64,000 nt of DNA from Geodermatophilus sp. DSM 45219 (GTDB taxonomy: Bacteria > Actinomycetota > Actinomycetes > Mycobacteriales > Geodermatophilaceae). A model generated the notes under the pieces. It did not search any database. It saw only the letters and a program-made list of their open reading frames with translations, and had not been told where the DNA came from. A program made the position numbers and the translations under genes. Positions 59,261 to 64,000 of this stretch are shown one piece after another (within the stretch, counting starts at the first letter, position 1; every line of letters starts with the position of its first letter). The stretch lies in NCBI RefSeq assembly GCF_900104025.1, contig NZ_FNIQ01000002.1:496001-560000 (forward strand), in the 5' to 3' direction.

Positions 59261-60380
59261 GCGCGACCTCGAGGGCACCCGGCACGTCGAGGTCGTCGAG
59301 CAGCCGGTCGACCACCGCCCGGCTCGCCGTCGGCGACGAGCCGGGCCGGCCGGCGGCGGAGAACAGCGCGTCCAGCCGCGCGGACGCCGCGTCGACCAGC
59401 TCCGGCCGGTACTCCCACGGCTGCGACCACGGCCGGTCGAGGACGAGCAGCCGCAGCACCGGCCCGCTGGTCACGCGCAGCAGGTCCGCGACCAGGGTCA
59501 GGTTCCCGGTCGACTTCGCCATCTTGGCGCCGTCCTGCGCGACCGCACCGACGTGCACCCGGCTGCGCGCGAACGGCGCCACCCCCGACGCCGCCTCCGC
59601 CATGGCGGCCTGCTGCGCGTGGTGCGGGAACGCCAGGTCCGCGCCGCCCACCAGGACGTCGACCCCGCGGCCCAGGGTCGCCGTCGCCATCGCCGCGCAC
59701 TCCGCGTGCCAGCCCGGCCGCCCCCAGCCCCACGGCGAGGGCCACGCGGGGTCGCGCTCCCCGGAGGGCCGCCACACCGGCACGTCGAGCGGGTCGTCGC
59801 GCAGCGGGTCGTCCGGATCGTCGCCGAACTCGGCGGCCAGCTCCCGGGCGCGGCCGACCTCGAGCCCGGCAGCGCTCACCGCCCCGGCGCCGCGGAAGAA
59901 CACGTGTCCCTCCCGCTCGTACGCCGCCCCGCCCGCGAGCAGCGCCGCCGCCAGCTGCTGCACGTGGGCGACGTGGTGCCGGGCCCGCGGCGCGTGCGTC
60001 GGCGGCCGCACGCCGAGGGCGCGCATGTCCTGCTCGAACGCGAACTCCTGGCTCAGCGCGAACTCGTCGAAGTGCCGGCCGCGCGCGTCGGCGGCCCGGG
60101 TCAGCACGTCGTCCACGTCGGTGACGTTGCGGCTGGTCACCACCTCCGCGCCGGCCAGCCGGAGCACCGACCCGAGGACGTCGGCCCACACGAACGTCGC
60201 CGCGTGCCCGAGGTGGGTCACGTCGTAGGGCGTGATGCCGCAGACGTAGACCCGCGCGGGGCTGGTCACCGGCAGCGGACGCCCGCCCAGCCGGAGGTCG
60301 GCGGTGCGGACGTCGACCGGCTCGGCCACGCGGCCGGCGACGCCGACGATGCCGGGTGAGATCGGAGGGGGCAGGGCCAT
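59205..60380 (-). CDS. MshC-like cysteine ligase (class I aminoacyl-tRNA synthetase fold)
   Basis: ATG at 60380 gives 391 residues, close to MshC (about 410) and shorter than CysRS. Motifs are YVCGITPYDVTHLGHAATFV (HIGH element and a zinc Cys), VTSRNVTDVDDVLTRAADAR, SPWGWGRPGWHAECAAMATA and GAKMAKSTGNLTL (KMSKS). MshC joins cysteine to GlcN-inositol in mycothiol synthesis. Some residues differ from standard MshC (VWADV after HAATF; KMAKS), so it could be a paralogue with another substrate. PdxY lies divergently beside it. Confidence 0.75.
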   Translation of the reverse strand: MALPPPISPGIVGVAGRVAEPVDVRTADLRLGGRPLPVTSPARVYVCGITPYDVTHLGHAATFVWADVLGSVLRLAGAEVVTSRNVTDVDDVLTRAADARGRHFDEFALSQEFAFEQDMRALGVRPPTHAPRARHHVAHVQQLAAALLAGGAAYEREGHVFFRGAGAVSAAGLEVGRARELAAEFGDDPDDPLRDDPLDVPVWRPSGERDPAWPSPWGWGRPGWHAECAAMATATLGRGVDVLVGGADLAFPHHAQQAAMAEAASGVAPFARSRVHVGAVAQDGAKMAKSTGNLTLVADLLRVTSGPVLRLLVLDRPWSQPWEYRPELVDAASARLDALFSAAGRPGSSPTASRAVVDRLLDDLDVPGALEVALTDGGDAARQLVRVLALG

Positions 60381-60440
60381 GCCGCCATCCTGCCGTCCTC
60401 GCCGGACCGCCCGCCGACCCGCTGTGCGACCGTCTCCCCC

Positions 60441-61292
60441 ATGGTCGCCGTCCTCTCGATCCAGTCGCACGTCGCCTACGGACACGTCGGCAACTCCTCC
60501 GCCGTCTTCCCGTTGCAGCGCCTCGGCATCGAGGTGTGGCCGGTGCACACCGTCCAGTTCTCCAACCACACCGGCTACGGCGCCTGGCGCGGGCGGGTCT
60601 TCGACGGCCCGGCGATCGAGGAGGTCGTCGACGGCATCGACGAGCGCGGCGTGCTGGGCGGCTGCGACGCGGTCCTGTCCGGCTACCTCGGCTCGGCCGA
60701 CATCGGCCACGCCGTCGTCCAGACCGTGCAGCGGGTGCGGCAGGCGAACCCGGCCGCGGTCTACTGCTGCGACCCGGTCATCGGCGACGTCGGGCGCGGC
60801 GTCTTCGTCCGCCCCGGCATCCCCGAGTTCATGCGCGAGACCGCCGTCCCCGCCGCCGATGTCGTCACCCCCAACCACTACGAGCTGGACTGGCTCGCGG
60901 GGACGACGACGAAGACCCTCGGTGACGTGGAGGACGCCGTCGCCGCGGTGCAGGCGCTCGGCCCCCGGGTCGTGCTCACCACCTCGCTGGACACCGACGA
61001 CACCCCCGCGGACGCCGTCGACCTGCTCGCCTCCGAGGGCGGGCGGCACTTCCGGGTGCGCACGCCGCGGCTGGACGTGGCGGTCAACGGCGCCGGCGAC
61101 GCCGTCGCGGCGCTGTTCCTCGCGCACTGGCTGTCCAGCCGGGACGCCGGGACCGCGCTGGCCGCGGCGGCCGCGTCCGTGCACGGGCTGCTGGCCGCCA
61201 CCGAGGCCGCCCGCTCGCGGGAGATCCTGCTGGTCGCCGCGCAGGACGAGGTGGTGGCGCCGAGCCGCACCTTCCCCGTCGAGGAGGTCTAG
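60441..61292 (+). CDS. pdxY: Pyridoxal kinase
   Basis: The 283-residue protein has the family start [20 protein letters not shown], then [56 protein letters not shown] and the catalytic [16 protein letters not shown] with Asp. It phosphorylates pyridoxal for PLP supply. It is divergent from the MshC-like gene with 60 bp between them. The end is followed by the dispersed repeat. Confidence 0.93.
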   Translation: MVAVLSIQSHVAYGHVGNSSAVFPLQRLGIEVWPVHTVQFSNHTGYGAWRGRVFDGPAIEEVVDGIDERGVLGGCDAVLSGYLGSADIGHAVVQTVQRVRQANPAAVYCCDPVIGDVGRGVFVRPGIPEFMRETAVPAADVVTPNHYELDWLAGTTTKTLGDVEDAVAAVQALGPRVVLTTSLDTDDTPADAVDLLASEGGRHFRVRTPRLDVAVNGAGDAVAALFLAHWLSSRDAGTALAAAAASVHGLLAATEAARSREILLVAAQDEVVAPSRTFPVEEV

Positions 61293-61293
61293 C

Positions 61294-61350
61294 GGCCCCC
61301 TGCAGGGTCCCGGCGCGAGCGTGCGAGCGGTGGGGGGCAGGGGTCCTTCA
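61294..61350. repeat. Dispersed intergenic repeat, copy 2
   Basis: Same layout as 48877-48931: GGCCCCCTGCAGGGTCCC, a GCGAGCG-type centre and GGGGGGCAGGGGTCCTTCAC. It lies between the convergent ends of pdxY and the oxidoreductase gene. Confidence 0.7.
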
Positions 61351-62283
61351 CCAGGGGACGAGCACCAGCTTCCCGTGGGAGTGGCCGGCCATCCCCTGCC
61401 GGTGCGCCGCGGCGACCTCCTCCAGCGGGAAGACGCCGGCGACCACCACCTCCAGGCGGCCGTCGCCGGCGAGCCCGGCCAGCTCGGTGCGGGCGGCGTC
61501 CCGCAGCTCGGTGCCCGGGTTGGCACCCGGCCCGCCGCCGAGCGCCCTGATCCCGTCGGCCGCGGCCCGGCCGAACGCCGCGATGGTGGCGATGCGCTGC
61601 CGGTCGGCGACCAGCTCCAGGGAGACGTCGACGGCCTCGTCGCTGCCGACCAGGTCCAGCGCGGCGTCCACGCCGTCCGGGGCGGCGGCGCGCACCCGGT
61701 CGGCCAGCCCGTCGCCGTAGCGCACCGGCTCGCCGCCCAGCCGGCGCACCAGGTCCGCGCCGTCCCCGCCGACGGTGCCGACCACCCGGGCGCCGCGCAG
61801 CACCGCGAGCTGCACGGCCATCAGCCCCACCCCGCCGGCCGCGCCGTGCACCAGCACGGTGTCGCCCGCGCCGACGCCGGTCGCGGTCAGCGCGTGCACC
61901 GCGGTGGCGCCGGTGAGCATGAGCCCGGCCGCCTGCTCCCAGCCCAGCGACGCCGGCTTGGGCACCAGCGCCGAGGTGGGGACGACGAGCTCGGCGGCGT
62001 ACCCGCCCGAGACCCGGAACCCGATGACCTCGTCCCCCACCGCGACGGCGGCGTCCGGGCCCACGGCGGTGACCACGCCCGAGACCTCGAAGCCGAGCCG
62101 CTTCGGCAGCGCGGCCGGATCGGTGCCGAAGGCGCCGGTGTAGCTCTTCCAGTCCGCCGGGTTCACCCCGGCGGCCCGGACCGCGACCCGCGCCTGCCCG
62201 GGTCCGGGCTCGCCCACCGGCCGGTCGGCGACCGTGAGCACCTCCGGCCCGCCGTAGGCGGTCGCCAGGACGACGCGGGTCAC
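61348..62283 (-). CDS. Zinc-independent MDR oxidoreductase (quinone oxidoreductase-like)
   Basis: GTG at 62283 overlaps the upstream stop (GTGA) and gives 311 residues. Features are VRAAGVNPADWKSYTGAF, GFEVSGVVTAVGPDAAVAVG, MLTGATAVHALTATGVGAGD and the NADPH loop VLVHGAAGGVGLMAVQLAVL. No zinc ligands are present. It probably reduces quinones or enones and is cotranscribed with the aldehyde dehydrogenase. Confidence 0.88.
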   Translation of the reverse strand: MTRVVLATAYGGPEVLTVADRPVGEPGPGQARVAVRAAGVNPADWKSYTGAFGTDPAALPKRLGFEVSGVVTAVGPDAAVAVGDEVIGFRVSGGYAAELVVPTSALVPKPASLGWEQAAGLMLTGATAVHALTATGVGAGDTVLVHGAAGGVGLMAVQLAVLRGARVVGTVGGDGADLVRRLGGEPVRYGDGLADRVRAAAPDGVDAALDLVGSDEAVDVSLELVADRQRIATIAAFGRAAADGIRALGGGPGANPGTELRDAARTELAGLAGDGRLEVVVAGVFPLEEVAAAHRQGMAGHSHGKLVLVPW

Positions 62284-63704
62284 TCGGCCGCCGCGCCCGC
62301 GGTGCTGCGGTCGGCCTGCTCGCTGCTGGGCGCGCCGATCCACACGGTCTTGGCGTTGCAGAACTCGTACATGCCCAACTCGGTCAGCTCACGGCCGTAG
62401 CCGCTCTGCTTGACCCCGCCGAACGGCAGCTCCGGGTAGCTGGTCGTCATCCCGTTCACGAACGCCATGCCGGACTGGATGTCGCGGATGAACCGCAGCC
62501 GCTCGCCCTGGTCCTCGCTCCACAGGTTCGAGCCCAGGCCGTACACGTGCTCGTTGGCCAGCCGGATGGCCTCGTCGAGGTCCGCGACGACGTGCAGCGC
62601 GGCGACCGGGCCGAACACCTCCTCCGACCAGATGCCCATCTCGGGGGTCACGCCGCTCACCAGGGTCGGCTCGTAGAACCAGCCCGGCCGGTCCACGCGC
62701 TTGCCGCCGGTGACGACCGTGGCGCCCTTGTCCACGGCGTCGGCGACGTACCGCTCGACGTCCTCCCGCCCGGACTCGGTGGCCAGCGGGCCGACCTGGG
62801 TGTCCTCGGCCATCGGGTCGCCGACGGTGAGGGCGGCCATCTTCTCGGCGAACAGCCGGGTGAACTCCTCGGCCACGTCGCGGTGCACGAAGAACCGCTT
62901 GGCCGCGATGCAGCTCTGCCCGTTGTTCTGGCAGCGGGCGGTCACCGCCACCTCCGCGGCGCGCTCCAGGTCCGCTGAGGGCATCACGATGAACGGGTCG
63001 GACCCGCCGAGCTCCAGCACGGTCTTCTTCAGCGCGTCCCCGGCGACCGTCGCCACCGCCTGGCCGGCGGCGTTGGACCCGGTCAGCGTCGCGGCGACCA
63101 CCCGGTCGTCGCGGAGCACCGCCTCCACCTGCCCCGAGCCGATGAGCAGGGTCTGGAAGACGTCGTCGGGGAAGCCGGCCCGCCGGAACAGCTCCTCCAG
63201 GTACAGCGCGGTCTGCGGCACGTTGCTGGCGTGCTTGAGCAGGCCGACGTTGCCGGCCATCAGCGCCGGGGCGGCGAAGCGCATCGCCTGCCAGAGCGGG
63301 AAGTTCCACGGCATGACCGCCAGGACGACGCCCAGCGGCTGGTGGACGACGTAGGCCTCCACCGCGCCGACCGCCGACGCGTCGGCCGGCTGCGGCTGCA
63401 GCATGTCCTCGCCGTGCTCGGCGTAGTAGCGCAGCGCCTTGGCGCACTTGCCCACCTCGGCCTGCGCCGAGGCCAGCGTCTTGCCCATCTCGGTGGTCAT
63501 CAGCTCGGCCACCCGCTTGGCGTCGCCGTCCAGCACGTCGGCGGCGGCGCGCAGCCAGCCGGCCCGCTGCTGGGCGGTGGTCAGCCGGTAGCCCTCGAAC
63601 GCGGCGGCCGCGCGGGCGACCTTCTCCTCCACCGCCTCGTCGGTCAGCGGGTCGAAGGTCTGCAGCGTCTCGCCGGTGGCGGGGTTGATCGTCGCGATGG
63701 CCAT
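62280..63704 (-). CDS. NAD(P)-dependent succinate-semialdehyde dehydrogenase-like
   Basis: ATG at 63704 gives 474 residues. Conserved elements are AIATINPATGETLQTFDPLT, VMPWNFPLWQAMRFAAPALM (catalytic Asn), KKTVLELGGSDPFIVMPSAD (catalytic Glu) and CQNNGQSCIAAKRFFVHRD (nucleophile Cys). The sequence is nearest to the SSADH/GabD1-type branch. It oxidises an aldehyde to an acid; the exact aldehyde is not set by sequence. Confidence 0.88.
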   Translation of the reverse strand: MAIATINPATGETLQTFDPLTDEAVEEKVARAAAAFEGYRLTTAQQRAGWLRAAADVLDGDAKRVAELMTTEMGKTLASAQAEVGKCAKALRYYAEHGEDMLQPQPADASAVGAVEAYVVHQPLGVVLAVMPWNFPLWQAMRFAAPALMAGNVGLLKHASNVPQTALYLEELFRRAGFPDDVFQTLLIGSGQVEAVLRDDRVVAATLTGSNAAGQAVATVAGDALKKTVLELGGSDPFIVMPSADLERAAEVAVTARCQNNGQSCIAAKRFFVHRDVAEEFTRLFAEKMAALTVGDPMAEDTQVGPLATESGREDVERYVADAVDKGATVVTGGKRVDRPGWFYEPTLVSGVTPEMGIWSEEVFGPVAALHVVADLDEAIRLANEHVYGLGSNLWSEDQGERLRFIRDIQSGMAFVNGMTTSYPELPFGGVKQSGYGRELTELGMYEFCNAKTVWIGAPSSEQADRSTAGAAAE

Positions 63705-63748
63705 GGACGGCGTCCTCTCCGGTCTGCGGGGCGTCGGTGCCCCGCTCC

Positions 63749-64000
63749 TCAACTCTCGTCCCCCGGGCCGTTCCCCGCGCCGGTCGGGGGCACACCCGCC
63801 GCGCGTGCGAGGACGGCGGACGTGCGGCGAGCCATCAGGTCCGCGTCGAAGGAGGCGACCGCCCGCTCCCGCGCCCGCCGTCCGAGCCGGGCGCGCGCGG
63901 ACGGGTCGCCCACCAGCCCGGCCAGCGCGGCGGCCAGCGCCCCGGCGTCCTCCGGCGGGACGACGACGGCGTCGGCACCGACCGCGACCGCGACGTCCCC
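63749..64000 (-). CDS. Glycosyltransferase C-terminal part (cut by window)
   Basis: The last 83 codons end at a stop at 63749. VVVPPEDAGALAAALAGLVG, DPSARARLGRRARERAVASF and DADLMARRTSAVLARAAG are the usual C-terminal pattern of GT4 family enzymes. The N-terminal and donor-binding parts are outside the window. Confidence 0.8.
   Translation of the reverse strand, partial: GDVAVAVGADAVVVPPEDAGALAAALAGLVGDPSARARLGRRARERAVASFDADLMARRTSAVLARAAGVPPTGAGNGPGDES

Noticed and set aside
1..64000. CRISPR array or insertion sequence
   Set aside because: No regularly spaced repeats and no transposase with terminal inverted repeats were seen; the 37.8-38.0 kb repeat has only two arms.

Overview
The window is chromosomal DNA from a very high-GC actinobacterium. 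The gene set points to Geodermatophilaceae (Blastococcus, Geodermatophilus or Modestobacter type), but this is inferred from gene content and base composition, not from a marker gene. Supporting features are a DivIVA-domain protein, a mycothiol-ligase-like MshC, a fused isobutyryl-CoA mutase, an NDMA-type alcohol dehydrogenase, a DUF222/HNH protein and frequent GTG starts.

Layout. Positions 1-2.9 kb are host: a DUF1905 protein (partial), a ChrA-family transporter, a YceI protein and the 3' part of a crotonase (enoyl-CoA hydratase) gene. Positions 2.909-43.193 kb are a complete-looking siphovirus prophage of about 40.3 kb with lower GC than the host. It was inserted by its own large serine integrase into the crotonase gene. 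The 11-bp sequence GCCTTGAGGTC is present at both ends. Joining the two halves across it gives an uninterrupted 258-residue crotonase. Positions 43.2-64 kb are host again: the crotonase 5' part coupled to a CaiB/BaiF CoA-transferase, two flavohemoglobins flanking a DivIVA-domain protein, a MaoC protein, an alcohol dehydrogenase, a BtuF-like protein with IcmF, an acetyltransferase, a GT9-like glycosyltransferase, a TVP38 membrane protein, a DUF222/HNH protein, an MshC-like ligase, PdxY, an MDR oxidoreductase, an aldehyde dehydrogenase and the end of a glycosyltransferase.

Prophage organisation, read on the minus strand from attR to attL: integrase; an Xis-like protein; a Prim-Pol primase and a DUF3987 helicase; a 28-bp inverted repeat built on tandem TTTTGTCAG units (candidate origin or operator); a run of very small early genes; a terminator and a structured intergenic region; two holin-like membrane proteins; a zinc/HTH protein; HNH, TerS, TerL, portal, MuF, scaffold and major capsid; connectors; major tail protein; gpG/gpT chaperones; a 1281-residue tape measure with two hydrolase-like domains; baseplate and fibre proteins. 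A short plus-strand module (GIY-YIG nuclease, two hypothetical proteins, two small membrane proteins) and a minus-strand HTH/GIY-YIG pair sit near attL. The phage carries five nuclease genes of homing or HNH type. I could not find a dedicated endolysin or a CI-type repressor.

The most unusual point is at attR. The host crotonase start codon reads in frame, without a stop, through the attachment core into the integrase. The integrated phage therefore has a potential 569-residue crotonase-integrase fusion, translationally coupled to the host CoA-transferase gene.
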